64,000 nucleotides of DNA from Zarea fungicola (lineage: Eukaryota > Ascomycota > Sordariomycetes > Hypocreales > Cordycipitaceae). Positions 1 through 12,061 of the stretch are shown in pieces. Position numbers and translations under genes: made by a program. The notes under the pieces are model-generated. The model was not told where the DNA came from and searched no databases. It was given only the letters and a program-made list of their open reading frames with translations. The first letter of the stretch is position 1, and every line of letters starts with the position of its first letter. The stretch lies in contig FWCC01000124.1 in the NCBI GenBank assembly GCA_900169235.1, positions 124,001-188,000 of the forward strand, given 5' to 3'.

Positions 1-1061
1 CTCTTCCGGTGACGGCGTCATACATTGGCAACTCGGTAACATCTGTTGCACATCAAGTGAATAGCGCGACTGTGGCTAGTGCCGCCGCCGTTCAAACTAG
101 TTACCCGTCGCGAAGAGACGACGGTACCTGCGAACCATGATAGCGCGAGCCTCAAAGCCGTTGCTGGGTGTGTGGATGCTTCACTCATCTCTTGCCATCG
201 TATTTCTGGGTGATTAATCAAGCGTAAGGTCAAGGTTTGGGCGTTGACTCGTATTTTTAGGTCTTGATTCGCTCATGACAGCCTGAGTTTTGAACCTTGT
301 TGCAGGCGCCACATCAACACCAGTGGCGAAACGGCACCAAAAAGTAACTGTACTGTTGCCGACCCTGCTTCCCTTTCTTTGTTCACCAAGGCAAGGCAAT
401 GCTTGAATGTCTTGTCCATCAATCTTCTGCAGTACGCGTTACACCCGGCTCCGAAGGTTGCAGCCCTTTCGAACTAATTAATCCCCAGCTCAGGCCCGGT
501 CAGTGGATCATGCTTCTCGTGTTGATGATGATGTCTCCACCATCCATTGGCCTATCTAGGCCAGGACGGGCCAGGCATTGGCGGAAGTGGCCATGTCAGT
601 GGCTTTCTGTGGTTCTGGTGTCCATGGACGGGTTTTTGATGGGTGGGTGGCAGCTCTGTCGCTCTTCCGTCGGAGAACCTTGTCAGATTCCCCCCAAGGC
701 GCTATTAAAACTAGATACAAAGCCCCGACGTCGTTTTTGGCCACCCTCTGCAGCCTGCCTTCGTCGCACTTGCTACAGTCCTTCCTTTCCATTCAGGCTC
801 TCCGTGTGCGCTTTCTTTCTTTCTTTCTTTGCCTTGTGCATTTACACTCCTTGAATCACCGTTCGCGACTCCATTCGCTTCTCTCGCTTGTGCGGATTCC
901 ACATCGCGACTGCATTGCGCCTTGCTACCTGTAATAATACCTCGACAATCATCACCATTTCTACTCTTGCTTCTTCACGATAGCCTGGCTTTGCTCTTCA
1001 GCACCATTCGAAATTTGGCTTCTTTTTTTTGCTACATTTTGGCTTTGCAAGACAACGCACA
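1..1061 (+). promoter_or_regulatory. Upstream region and leader of the GH72 gene
   Basis: No convincing gene is seen here. A TATA-like stretch (gctattaaaa) lies at 701-710. From about 770 to 1055 the strand is very rich in C and T, including a run of ctttctttctttctttc, as in leaders of strongly expressed fungal genes. This fits the start codon at 1062. The first 400 bases show nothing recognisable. Confidence 0.45.
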
Positions 1062-2535
1062 ATGCGCTTTCCCTCAATTGCTCTCGCTTTTTCGGGGCTG
1101 CTCTCCACCGTCACTGCTCTCGACGCCATTGAAGTGGTTGGAAACAAGTTTTTCAACAAGGATGGCTCCCAGTTTTTCCTGAAGGGTTCGTCTGATGCTG
1201 CTGATGGAGCTATTACATCTGTCCACCTACTAACCCTCTGGCAGGTGTCGCATATCAGCTTCGCCCTCTTGACCCTCTCGTTGACACTGATCAGTGCACA
1301 CGAGATGCCAAGCTCATGAAGGACCTTGGAGTGAACAGCATTCGTGTCTACCATGTTGATGCCTCTGCCAACCATGACGGCTGCATGAAAGCTTTTGACG
1401 ATGCTGGCATTTATGTTCTCATTGACCTTGACACGTTTGCTACATACATTCTTCCCGTGAGCTCCGATTTTCTATTGCCCAATTTATGAAGCAACACTGA
1501 CAGTCCCCGTAGCATGATCTGCATTGGAATGAGACCCAGTACGACTCATATGCTGCAGTGATGGATACTTTCCATAATTACAACAATGTTCTCGGCTTCT
1601 TCATCGGCAACGAAAATATTGCTATGAAGGAGGACTCTATTGCCGCCCCCTTCATAAAAGCCGCTGCCCGCGACATGAAAGCTTACCGCGACAAGAAGAA
1701 GTACCGTCAGTTTCCTATTGGCTATTCTGCGGCTGACATTCTTCAACTCCGCCCTATGCTGCAAAATTACCTCACCTGCGGTGGTAACCCTGCCGATAGT
1801 ATCGACTTTTTTGCCCTCAATTCTTACTCGTGGTGCGACCCTGCCGATTACAAGACTTCAACCTACGATCAACTTGAGGAGTACGCCAAGAACTTCCCCG
1901 TTCCCATTTTCTTTTCTGAAACTGGCTGCAATGTCCCGGGGCCCCGTCTGTTTGCAGACCAGGATGCCATCTTCGGAAAAGACATGGTCAACGACTGGAG
2001 CGGCGCCATCATTTATGAGTGGATTCAGGAAGAGAACCACTACGGTCTCATCAGCTACGGCCCGTCTGGCGGTGACGCCTCCAATACAGACGTTGAGGGC
2101 GGCTTCACTCGCAAGGGTACCCCGACGCCCGTTAGCCCTGACTTTAACAATCTCAAGAGCAAATGGGCTACCAACACACCCGCCGGAGTTCATAAGACGG
2201 ACGTTGACACGAAGACCTTGACCACGCCATCTTGCCCAACTTCCACCAGCGGAGGGTGGTGGGCAATTGACGGCAATGTCCGACTTCCCACGCTGGGTGA
2301 GGTCGTTTCAGGAACCTATACTCAGGTGCCAACCACGACTATTGTCATTACATCCGCCCTCGCAACGCCTACTCAGACAGGACAACAGAGTGCAAAGGGA
2401 AGCGAGGCGGCCAAGCCCAGCAGTACTACCAGCAGCAAGGCTGACGGTAAGAATGCCGCATCAAACAACAAGCAAATCAGCATTCTTGGGTCTGGTATTG
2501 CTGGTCTCGCCTTGTTCGCCGCGGTGGCTCTGTAA
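1062..2535 (+). CDS. GH72 beta-1,3-glucanosyltransferase, GPI-anchored (Gel/Gas family)
   Basis: Three exons (1062-1185, 1245-1456, 1513-2535) give 452 residues; the introns are 59 and 56 bases. The product cuts and rejoins beta-1,3-glucan chains at the cell surface. A signal peptide covers about residues 1-19. The GH72 core contains the acid/base Glu in FIGNEN (about 146) and the nucleophile Glu in FFSETGCN (about 248). A Ser/Thr-rich stretch and a hydrophobic tail ([17 protein letters not shown]) indicate a GPI anchor. There is no Cys-rich CBM43 module, so it belongs to the shorter Gel1-like branch. The start is the ATG that opens the signal peptide, behind a CT-rich leader; an upstream in-frame Met would destroy that signal. 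It is not certain which paralogue this is. Confidence 0.93.
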
Positions 2536-3514
2536 ATCAACATTTTAAGCTACGAGAGTGAGTGAATAGCTCTTTGACGGCGTTTTTTCTTGTCATATAC
2601 TTCTGTTGCGCACATATTGCGGAAACTGGGATGAAGGATGAGGTTCATGAGGTGGAGCTTGACTGCAATCTATATACGCTTAGCATCGACTGTCTTGACA
2701 TGTTGCACAAATTACAGGTTAACTACTATTATAGACTGTATGAGGATGCTTGGAGGTTGATTTTGTTGGCAAGTTTGATGCATAGTTATGTAAATACTAA
2801 TATTTCTTTTCGTTGATATTCTATCCCGATGCAGACCGGTATGGCCCGCAAGGTACCATGGACTGTGAGAAGCGGCGCCAAGTAATACTCAAGTTATGTA
2901 ATGCACCAAAATTCTGAATCAGCGTGGGTGGCCGGGTGGGTGGTTGGGGATACTTGGCTGGACTGATTTCTGGCGCAGAAATAACGGCCGAATTTCATGT
3001 CAACGAGAAGGGAAAAAAAATCGATAACGATAAGAAAAAAGGCTTGTACGTACATGTCCGATAAGAAACTATTCATCCACCCAGCCCACCAAAAAGTGAC
3101 GGGCCATCTGTTGCATTATTTTCCACTTCACGGTGAAACAAGTCTTGCTTTGGTCCAACCTTGATAATTTTGAATTCTTGCCGTTTAATATTAATTTTCG
3201 GCCCCTCGACTCTGTGCTCATTGTGTATCTTGAGTGGCAAAGTTTTGGGGCAAGAAATAAGGGCAGCGGTGACGACTGACTCAGCAAATTTTCTCCGCGA
3301 CTGCCCGCATTCAATCGCCCGCCTATGGACAGACAAGGAAGTCCAGCAACAAGGGAATAAACAAATAGACAGGCAGGCGCTCTCTTGCTTGACTGAACAG
3401 CGCCAACTACGCGTGCTGCGGCCGCTTGGATTTTCAATTCATTCGCGCAGCTTTTTTTTTTTTTTTTTTGGCGTGCGCATTCTCGTATGCGCCCGCACTC
3501 TCCAACCCGCAATC
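2536..3514. other. Intergenic region with an 18-base T run
   Basis: It holds the 3' flank of the GH72 gene and the promoter of the next gene. A run of 18 T lies at 3452-3469, about 45 bases before the next start codon. No coding exon is supported. Confidence 0.5.
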
Positions 3515-6500
3515 ATGGCTGAGCCGGCGCAACTTGAAGCAGTCAGCGGCGCACTCGGTATGTTGGCCTCGCCCTTTCTTTCTGTCGCGTACTTTATCCA
3601 GTGGTCTCTTCTGCGAGGGCCTTGGGTGTGCTCAGCGAGGGCAATTGTGCGTGGCGGCATTTGCTCGACTTCTCTTGCTGACTAGCTTTGAGGTTTAGGC
3701 ATAAAACAGGAACATGATTTGACTGGCCTGGAAGGTCTCGAAGATCTCGACTTTTCAATACCTCCCGAACTGCTCAATCCGAAGCGACCGCATGAATTAG
3801 ATGATGAAGCTCACGATGACTCGGAGGCCAAGAGACTGAAACTAGAAACTACCACCCACGAGGACCACCATGAGGACGACAATTCGCTCGAAGATGGGCT
3901 TGCGCTACTCGTCCAGAATGCCCTGTCCAATGTCGGCGACCTCGTAGGACATTTCGATGCGTCTGTTGACACCAGTCCCCATGATCCAATGGATCTTGAT
4001 ACAGTTGCGCTTCTAGAAAGCGTCGCGCCTCTCCCAACATTTCACTCCGACCCTCTAAAATATGTCCGCCAAGTCCAAACTCACAGTCTCGGCAACCTTG
4101 TCAGTTGTCCCTTTGCATTTACATGCTTTAACGGCAAATACTAACCAGGAAACCCAGTCCCTCACGCTACTGTACTCTCTAATACAACATCACCCTATTG
4201 ACGACGTTCTTCGAGAAATACGAGATCCAGAATCAGATCACGGGCGCACCTTCCAACTCCTCCAACAGTCATTAGAAACTGTGTGGAAACTATTCACGAG
4301 CAACTCAATAATGTCAACAGAAGACATCAATATCAACAATAACGCCGGCACTTTGTTAGAGATCGCCAATTTGACCCGACTATGCCTTTGGTTGCTGCAA
4401 GATGACGCCAAGTCTTACTCAATGGCAGAAGAGCACTTTCTTCCGATAATTAATTGCCAGGTGTCAGAGCTTCCGATTGGTGCAGCAGACCTCTACCTTG
4501 GCATAAAAACCCAAAACTGCATACACCAGTTGAAGAACAAGCCGACGGAGGAGCAACCGGAGCAAGTAGTTACCCGGGCATTGACGCAAGGATTGGGAGA
4601 CCAGCTAAAAGCACAGCATGCCGGAGATGACCTGGAAAATGCAGATCAGGCTTTTATTGCGTTGGCAACAGGTCGTAAAAACGAATTGATAACGGATACT
4701 AAAGAACAGATTGACATAGGTTTGTGGAATGACCCCGACGAACGACGAGCCCAATGCTGAAGTATTTTAGACTCGCTCAAGCAAAAATATCCCTCCGACG
4801 AATTATTTCGAAGTTTTGCATCATACGCCAAGACTAGATTAACGGCAGCGGCGGATTTGGGCAGCACCTATGGAGTTTCCATACATTTAGAGCCTGATGC
4901 CATGGATACAGTTACGTTTGGTGATCTTGGCGGCAGCGCAGACCTGGACCTCGATGATCTTTCGTCATTTTTTGAGAAGACTGCGTCGGGCCTTGTCCAG
5001 GATGCTCTTGCTGGCCTGACGGAGATGGAACCCACGCCTTCGATTGTCATTGACGCCCCAGAAGATGTCCCAACAAACAGCGTGAACGGTGCTAACAGTG
5101 CAAACGGTATAAATGGTATAAATGGCACCAATGATACAAATAGTGCAAACGGCACTAACGGCGCAAATGGTGCAATTGGTGCAAATGAGACAAATAGCAC
5201 GAATGGCACGAATGACACGAAAGGCACCAGTGGTACGGGTAGTACGACTGGCCCCAATGTCACAAACGGAACGGAAAAGCCGGCTGCAGCCGCGGTTACT
5301 ACCACCGCTCCTGCTGCTCCCAAAATTGACCTCATGACGGACTACAAGGAACTCGAGGCACTTGTCGCCGAAAGCACCTCCAACTATGTCAAGACTACGC
5401 TTAATGGGTTGTCGCCGGTTCCATATCAGCCAACCGTGCCAACTAGTACCGGTAAATATTCCAAGTTTTCGATTAGAGTGCGACTGGCTAATCAGTATAT
5501 AGCCGAGAGCATGGCCGCTCAAAATAACCCATATCTCAGCCACCTACATCAACACCAAGCGCACCATTCTTACTATACATATACACAGCAACCTATTCCA
5601 GAACCACCACAACAACAGCCTGCGTCGGGTGAGAATTTACCACCTAATCAGACCTGTCCCAGCGCCATACTATATGACAAGGCTCGCCAAGCTGCACTTT
5701 CAAAATCCTCGGCTCACACCAGAAGAGAGGGCCTTCATTCCACGCGCCGACCCTGGACGCAAGAGGAAGAAAAGGCGCTCATGGCTGGTCTTGACATGGT
5801 CAAGGGACCTCACTGGAGCCAGATTCTAACACTGTTTGGGCAAAATGGTACGATATCTGACATACTCAAAGATCGCACGCAGGTGCAACTGAAGGATAAA
5901 GCACGGAATCTTAAGCTCTTCTTTTTGAAAACTAACTCGGAGATGCCCTACTACCTACAAGCTGTTACGGGCGAGCTCAAGACCCGAGCACCAACACAAG
6001 CCGCGAGAAAAGAAGCAGAAGAGCGTGCCAGACTGAACTCAGAGGAGGACCAGGCGAAGCTGCAAGGCATCATGACACTCGCTGGAGGTCTACAGCATCT
6101 ATCCCAAGTACGACCAGCTACTGGGTCGACAGGAATGGGATCCGGGGTAGTTACACCAGCACAGGCTGCCAGTGCAGCTCAGGCGGCCCAAGGAAGAGCG
6201 GCGACAGGTGTTGCAAACATTCCCAGAACAGTGGCGGCAACCTTTGCACAAGCGCGACCAGGACTGCATCCCACCACACAACAGACCTCGCAAGCGATGG
6301 CCCAACATAACCCCCAACGGCCACAGGGTCCTCAGACCCAATTGCCTCCTCACGTTCCTCGACCCCAGTCGCAGCAGGTCCAACATCATCTCCCGCAGCA
6401 ACAGGGCCAGCAGCAGCGCCCACCACAGCAGCAAGTTCCACAGCAGGCGCAGCAGCAACACATTCCGCAACCGTTGAGCGCTGGTCAGCAACAAGCGCAC

Positions 6501-6890
6501 TTGGGTCGGCAGTCGCAGCAACCTAAGCCGTTGGTACCCCAATACCCGATCCAACAGGCAGTGCCACCACCACCACATCCGATTGCGCTGCCGGCAACAA
6601 CACCGCATCATTCTGCATCTCACACACCCAGCGCTACGGCGTCTCCTATCCCAGCGCAAATGTCACAGCCTCACACCCCTGTGCATTCCCATACTCCTCC
6701 TCTACCTCACCCCCCTGTCTTGCAACACGGCACTCCCACAGGCCACGCCAGCCCGTTTGCAGAAGTAAAAGTCGAGCCTCCGAAGCCAGTGGAGCCACTT
6801 TCGCCAGCTGCACAACAGGAAGCCGATAATGCTGCCGAGGCGGCTCTCCTGGAAGGACTACAGGCAGCCGTTGCCGAAGCACTCGGCTAA
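3515..6890 (+). CDS. tbf1: Tbf1-like TTAGGG-repeat-binding protein (TRF-type region plus telobox Myb)
   Basis: Four exons (3515-3557, 3699-4099, 4158-4719, 4771-6890) give 1041 residues. Introns are 141, 58 and 51 bases and all frames join cleanly. The N-terminal half is helical, starts around the [11 protein letters not shown] segment, and resembles the TRF-homology dimerisation region of fungal Tbf1. A Myb repeat at about 661-715 runs from [12 protein letters not shown] to [11 protein letters not shown]; this last piece is the telobox signature (family form VDLKDKWRN), with Ala where Trp is usual. Members bind TTAGGG repeats at telomeres and in promoters such as those of snoRNA or ribosomal genes. 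Between the two parts lies an Asn-rich tandem repeat; the C-terminal third is rich in Gln, Pro and His. A Taz1/Teb1-type relative is the main alternative name. The acceptor of exon 3 could be 4148 instead of 4157; both keep frame. Confidence 0.78.
5085..5246 (+). repeat. 9-base coding tandem repeat, N-[GSD]-[TAI] units
   Basis: About 18 units of 9 bases encode three-residue units such as [12 protein letters not shown] and NDT inside the Tbf1-like gene. Units are imperfect but almost all keep the Asn. Length variation between strains is expected for such a coding minisatellite. Confidence 0.85.
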
Positions 6891-7986
6891 ACAGGGTGTG
6901 GTAACACTTTATTGTACGCAACGTCAAAAAATTTGCGAACGGTTTTTTTTTTATAAATGAAGATACAACGACGTCAACTTTCACATGAACACGCGTTTAC
7001 GACGAGACATTTTGTTTTTGTGCTTTCGATTTTGTATTTGGTTTGACTTGACGGACAAGGCTGGCGTTTCGTTATCGGTAAGCTAAGGCGCTTAAAGAAT
7101 GTTCAATGTCTCCCATATGTGGGAGGTTTCTTTTCCCAAAATTTATTCTTCATTAAATAACGAAGACCGGGGAAAAGCTATAAAGTCGATGGCGTTTGTG
7201 GAACGGGCGGATTTTTGACTGTTTTTTTTTTTGGAGAAAAAGAGATACCAAGGAAACTTTGGGAACATGTTCACTGTTTATACATGTATACATATAAAGT
7301 AGCGTCCAGCTTTAGGTTTAAGCCGTGTATTCACTACTTTGCTAACTTCCGTTCGTTCATGCCAACGTACCGGCTGATAGTGAACCATCTCATGCGTTGT
7401 TGCACTTTTGTGGTAGAATGGTAGAAACATGATAAGAGATCTCCCCATAGGCCGAAGACAACATTCAAAGTGTCACTAATTATTTAGCCTTTATTTTTTA
7501 AGAAAACTCATCTACGTCACTTTATGGTGTGAGATGGGGTGGCCATCCGGTCGGCGGATTAGGAGCGCGTGATAGTTCTCTGCTGCCACCCAACGCACGT
7601 GAACAGTACAGCTTCCCGTACAAGTGACGCAAAAGCTGCAAAACGACCAAGAAGCGCAGTGTTTGTGGCCACTGTTACAAAAGCTAAAGATGCTCCGATG
7701 AAACTCACAAGGTCTTGCTTGATAACTGCCATCTGGCCTAAGACCAGCTTGGCAAAAGCGACTCTACGTAGCAGTGGAAATGAAACCTGATTGATGATCC
7801 TTACCTCCGTAAAATGCTGCTTTCCGTTAACTAGAACTGGATTCCCAAAATTTCATGAATGTTTATTTGACACCCTTGAGTGCATAATGTTGAATTGTTT
7901 CGTATTGTTTTTAAATTCTGTGCGCGAAGCAGAAAAAAATAAAATAGGCCCCCATCTCTGAAAAGCACTCCAGGAATAAAAAAGCC
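6891..7986. other. Intergenic region, AT-rich, no gene seen
   Basis: 3' flank of the Tbf1-like gene and upstream region of the next. It has several A and T runs (6942-6951, 7221-7232). A 73-codon open stretch at 7569-7790 starts without a good context and looks like chance. Confidence 0.4.
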
Positions 7987-9198
7987 ATGATGGAAGAATC
8001 CGCCAACGGCGTCCTAGCTACACACCCCCTCATACCCTCCTGGTCAGCCACTCCGATCCCCTACCTCTCCCTCTCCGCTGGTGGCTTGCTCGCCCTCGCC
8101 GACCTCGACACCGTCGCCCAGCGTACCGCCATCACCGGTGGCTCCTCGTGGCTCGACGCCCTCGTCCTCGCGCCGGGCCTGCACTACCAGCAGGCCGCCG
8201 ATGCGCTCGATCACGACAATGGTCCCAGCCTCGCGGCGGAACTGGGCCTCACGGCGGCCGTCGAGACGCAACCCGACGGCACCGAGGCGCGGCGGTATGC
8301 TATCAACAATGTGGCCACGGTCAACTACCTCAAGCGCCTCTGGGGCAATGGAGATCAGGATGACGGCAGCACTGTCGTCATCAACGTGGGCATAGCTGCG
8401 GCAGCAGCGGGTGACGAGATTGACAGCGGTGACGAGGTGGAGCGCATGTTGCGGCGGGCCATGACGATTCTCCGTCGACAGCGACAGCGGCGCAGGCGCG
8501 CACCCCACGATCTTGGAAACGCCGTCTTCGAGCTCGACTGGCTTAGCCACGTCTTCTACCTACTCAGCCCCCTCCTCACTGTCACCGCCGCGACGTGCAT
8601 GATCCTGCTGTCCGACTGGTGGGGGCTCGCCTTCATCGTCGCGCTCATGGTCTCGCGCCTCCTCAACATCTTCACTATCCGCAAGCGCTGCCGGCTACCG
8701 CCGGTTGTGCCTCCTTCCCCTCTTACGCTGCCGATAAATGCCCTCGGTGGCGGGGCAGCGCCGCCATCCAATCGGCCGACCGAGTATACAATCACGCTCG
8801 GGCAGCACCGCACCGTCGTGCTGCGCGGCCGCAGCGATGACCTGCAGGCCATCACGACGCAGATATGGCTGCGCGGCAAGACCAACGCCGACGGGTACCT
8901 TGAGGCGACGGCCAAGCTCATCGTGTACATGGTGGCGGCGTTGAGCGGCAACCTCACGCAGGCCGGCGCGCTGGTGCTCATGGTGCTGCTGCTGCTCAGC
9001 GCGGGGTTGCTGGGCCTGAGCAATGCCCATATTCGAGGGCTTCAGATGCATGGACGAGTGGCGCGGCCGGAGAGGAGGAAGAAGGAGCAGCAGCAGTGCG
9101 ATGGAAAAGACCGCGCCGATGTAGATTGGGTAGACTCGGAACAAGGTAGGAGAGACGGGTTCCCAGTGGAAGATATTCGAGGAAGGGAAGGCAGTTAG
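7987..9198 (+). CDS. Conserved-looking fungal membrane protein of unknown function
   Basis: One exon, 403 residues, high GC and strong third-position C/G, unlike the AT-rich flank. I do not recognise a named family. The first 180 residues are soluble-looking. Two hydrophobic segments lie at about 188-232 (around FYLLSPLLTVTAATCMILL and the following IVALMVSRLL). A middle domain of about 70 residues contains TEYTITLGQHRTVVLRG and QIWLRGKTNADGYLEA. Two more hydrophobic segments follow at about 305-347 (KLIVYMVAALSGNLTQAG, LVLMVLLLLSAGLLGL). The tail is charged and basic. This suggests four membrane spans with a cytosolic or lumenal domain between pairs. Two Met codons (7987, 7990) are equally possible starts. 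It ends tail-to-tail with the next minus-strand gene. Confidence 0.8.
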   Translation: MMEESANGVLATHPLIPSWSATPIPYLSLSAGGLLALADLDTVAQRTAITGGSSWLDALVLAPGLHYQQAADALDHDNGPSLAAELGLTAAVETQPDGTEARRYAINNVATVNYLKRLWGNGDQDDGSTVVINVGIAAAAAGDEIDSGDEVERMLRRAMTILRRQRQRRRRAPHDLGNAVFELDWLSHVFYLLSPLLTVTAATCMILLSDWWGLAFIVALMVSRLLNIFTIRKRCRLPPVVPPSPLTLPINALGGGAAPPSNRPTEYTITLGQHRTVVLRGRSDDLQAITTQIWLRGKTNADGYLEATAKLIVYMVAALSGNLTQAGALVLMVLLLLSAGLLGLSNAHIRGLQMHGRVARPERRKKEQQQCDGKDRADVDWVDSEQGRRDGFPVEDIRGREGS

Positions 9199-9564
9199 GA
9201 GAACATAGTAAGTGTTAAAACCCTTTTCTGTTGCCTTTGGAGCACAGCGTTCGAGTCTCACTTCGTAGGTTGAAGATAGCTTTGAAGAAAAAGGCATACC
9301 CCTAATAAAGGCTCGCGCGGCTGGCACGAGTGTAACAGTGCCCAAAGTCCTAAAAAGCTTGTATATTAGGTAAACACCGTAAAGGAAACAATAATAAAGA
9401 TAAAAACTGCAGCACCTGTTGTACAAGTTGAAAACTCGCATCTCATAAATCTCCCATGTAAATATTTCCCGAGAAACACGCGCCTGGCCTTTTAAACCTT
9501 CCCAAAAATCTCCATTGGAGCACCCAGCAATCAAAATACAATGTACCAAAAGCTTATATATGCC
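9199..9564. other. Shared 3' region of two convergent genes
   Basis: 366 bases between two stop codons, AT-rich, with AATAAA-like motifs suited to poly(A) signals on both strands. No gene seen. Confidence 0.45.
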
Positions 9565-12061
9565 TTATGTATTCGCCGTAGTATCCTCCTTTTTCTCTTC
9601 TGTTGGCACTGGTGCTGACTCTGCAACAGGCTCTGGTGCAGAAGGCTGTGGCACCTCTTGAACTGGCAGAGCCTCTTGAGCCGGAAGAGCCTCTTGAACT
9701 GGCAGAGCCTCTTGAGCCGGAGGAACCTCTTGAACTGGAAGAGCCTCTTGAGCCGGAAGAGCCTCTTGAACTGGAAGAGCCTCTTGAACTGGAGGAGCCT
9801 CTTGAACTGGAGGAGCCTCTTGAACTGGAGGTACCTCTTGAACTGGAGGAGCCTCTTGAACTGGTGTAGGTACCGCAATTGGCTCCTCCAACGATGTTGC
9901 AGGGATATCAGCTGTAATATCTTCACTAGCTGCTTCTGTGGCAGGGACGGGCTCTGGCGCCGGCGCTGAATTGTCCTTGGATTCGGGCTCCGCCTTGGGG
10001 CTTGGTTCTCGAGGCGGTGCGACAACCGCTGGTGGTGGTGATGGCGAAGGAGCAACTGGAGGCACAGCTTCAGACCCTTCTGCCTGCGGCTCTGGTTCCA
10101 GGACACTTGCCGGCGGCGCTCTTTGCTGTTCGGACTGTTGCTCAATGGACTCCTCCTTCACGGCTTCGAGGGTGGGTGTCTCAATCTGCGGCGGCTTGGC
10201 CTCTGGCGAGGGCTCCTTCGCGGGAGCCGGGGTAGGCTCAAACCGAGCATCGCTCTCCAAAGGATCAGACGTCGGCGCAGGAGCAGCCTCCCTCGTCTCA
10301 TCTGCCGAGGCTGAGGCAGTGCCGGCCTCTGACGGTGCGCCAGACTCTGTAAGCGGGAATCCGACTGAAGCTGAATCTTCAGGCTTTATCGAGTCCTCGG
10401 TCATGATCGAGTCCTGGTGTTGAAACGACTTTTCGACAAAGCTCGTGGGCTCCGAGCCCTTGGCACTCTTATCTTCATTGTCCGATACTCTCTCTGACGC
10501 ATCGTCAGCCTTTGACGTCGCAATGTTGCCGACTTGCTCTGGTGGAGGAGGCAGTAAAGCCTCACTCGGCGCTGGTGCAAGCTCAAGATCTCTATGAGTG
10601 GCCGCCTCAGGCTCTACACCAACGATTGTAGACGGGGGCTCGGCCACTGTGGAGCCCGACTCGAAATCCATTGGCTGGCCAAGATCCGTGGGCAAATCAG
10701 GTGCTGTGATCTCCGTTGGTGACGGAAGAAGAACCTTCTTCAGCGGACTACCTTCTACCCTTGAGGTATCGCTAGCAATTGAAGCCAGCGGCGGGGGCAA
10801 TGTCATGGGGTTAGTAGGTAGCTGATCTGTTGAGGCAGCCTCTGCTACCATCTGCTTCACCTCAGTTGGCACGGGAGGAGCATCGGTCATCGTCTCGTCT
10901 TTATCCTTTGATTCTTCGACGATGCTTGTGTCTGGGTGGTCACTATCAGCATGCTCGTCATCGTCATCGTCACCCTCGTCGCCCTCGTCACCATCTTCAT
11001 CATCATCGTCATCACCATCCGCCATCTCACTGTCTTGATTGGATGTGCTGTTGTTTCCATTTGTAGTATCCTTAAGATAAATTTTGTTAGCAAAGCTCCG
11101 CAAGGTGCATAGCTGTCACATCCAATGCTTACATTTTCTGTCGTTGCCGTTGCCGGCGCGGCCACCGAGGATTGGTTGGGCATAGCGACTCCCTGGCCGT
11201 TGCGCACAATGGAGTGCGCCGGCCCGCCAGCAATGCCACCCCTGGCCTTCTTCTTGCCACGGCCTGGGCCGGCTCTTGCTTTGCGCTTCGGTGGAGCGGG
11301 CCGTCGACGTGCTGCTGGAATCTGAACCAGGGACGGCGGCGCCGGCTGGATGGCCTCGACGCGTGTAGAGATAATCTCACCCGCCACCGCCGTGCCGTCG
11401 CCGAGCGTAACTTCTTCGGTGTACGGATTGCCGGCAGCATCAAGGCGCCGTACAGTCGCTCGAGTAACAGTCGATCCGTGTGCCTTCTCCTCGATCGTCT
11501 TGCTGGCAATGGTGATTGTATTCTTTCTTCGTTTGGCGAGGTAGGAGATCCCTGGCGCCTCGACATTCCTGGGGATCTGTTTCCAGACTTTGATCGAGAA
11601 GCCTTTTGGTGCCACCTCTTCTTCCTTCTTCTCCGGCTTTTCGTTAGCGTTGTCAGCCTCGGCCTCGTCCTCGTCCGTTGGCGCGGGGCGTTTGTAGAGA
11701 CGCCCAGAGCGCGCGGCGCGTAGAAGCTCTTGGCTATGGGGTGTCAAAAGGCCATGGTCCTTGGGCATGCCGTGTATAAGCTCCACAGCCCATATGTCGT
11801 TGACTTGCTGCGGCTCTTGCTCGACGAGGGGTGCGACGTTGACTCGTTCCTGACGCCATTGTCTGACAGGGAGGCCTGCGCCGTATTAGTTGGCAGGTAC
11901 AATCACAATGAGACGGTGAATTTTTACCTTCAAAATCGTCATGTTCGGCATAGCCAGCGCGATTAGCGCGACGAGTCTAAGTGAACAAAAAAGAGTTAGT
12001 TGCGAACGAGGCTTTGCAAGGCGGTTTGGTCTGAAAGCCGCCAACTTACGCCGGGCGCCAT
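9565..12061 (-). CDS. Fungal protein of unknown function with basic domain, acidic stretch and PVQEAP repeats
   Basis: Four exons on the minus strand (12061-12050, 11976-11928, 11875-11133, 11070-9565) give 769 residues; introns are 73, 52 and 62 bases. The first exon is only ATG GCG CCC GGC. The N-terminal 250 residues look conserved: [17 protein letters not shown], then [14 protein letters not shown], then [13 protein letters not shown] and [17 protein letters not shown], followed by an Arg/Lys/Gly-rich basic stretch suited to nuclear import or nucleic-acid binding. A run of Asp/Glu follows (about 280-310), then a long Pro/Glu/Ser/Ala-rich disordered half ending in hexapeptide repeats. I do not recognise the family. 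A chromatin or transcription role is only inferred from composition. It is co-oriented with the next two genes but separated by over 500 bases. Confidence 0.8.
9648..9864 (-). repeat. 18-base coding minisatellite, PVQEAP/L hexapeptides
   Basis: Twelve 18-base units encode P-[VA]-Q-E-[AV]-[PL] near the C-terminus of the minus-strand gene. Units differ by a few bases, so the array is not freshly expanded. It explains several long overlapping open frames on both strands here. Confidence 0.9.

Noticed and set aside
7569..7790. 73-codon plus-strand frame
   Set aside because: Starts at a non-ATG or poor context in AT-rich DNA; basic, featureless product.
8695..9549. 284-codon minus-strand open frame
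   Set aside because: Overlaps the end of the membrane-protein gene and the 3' flank; no coherent domain, low complexity.
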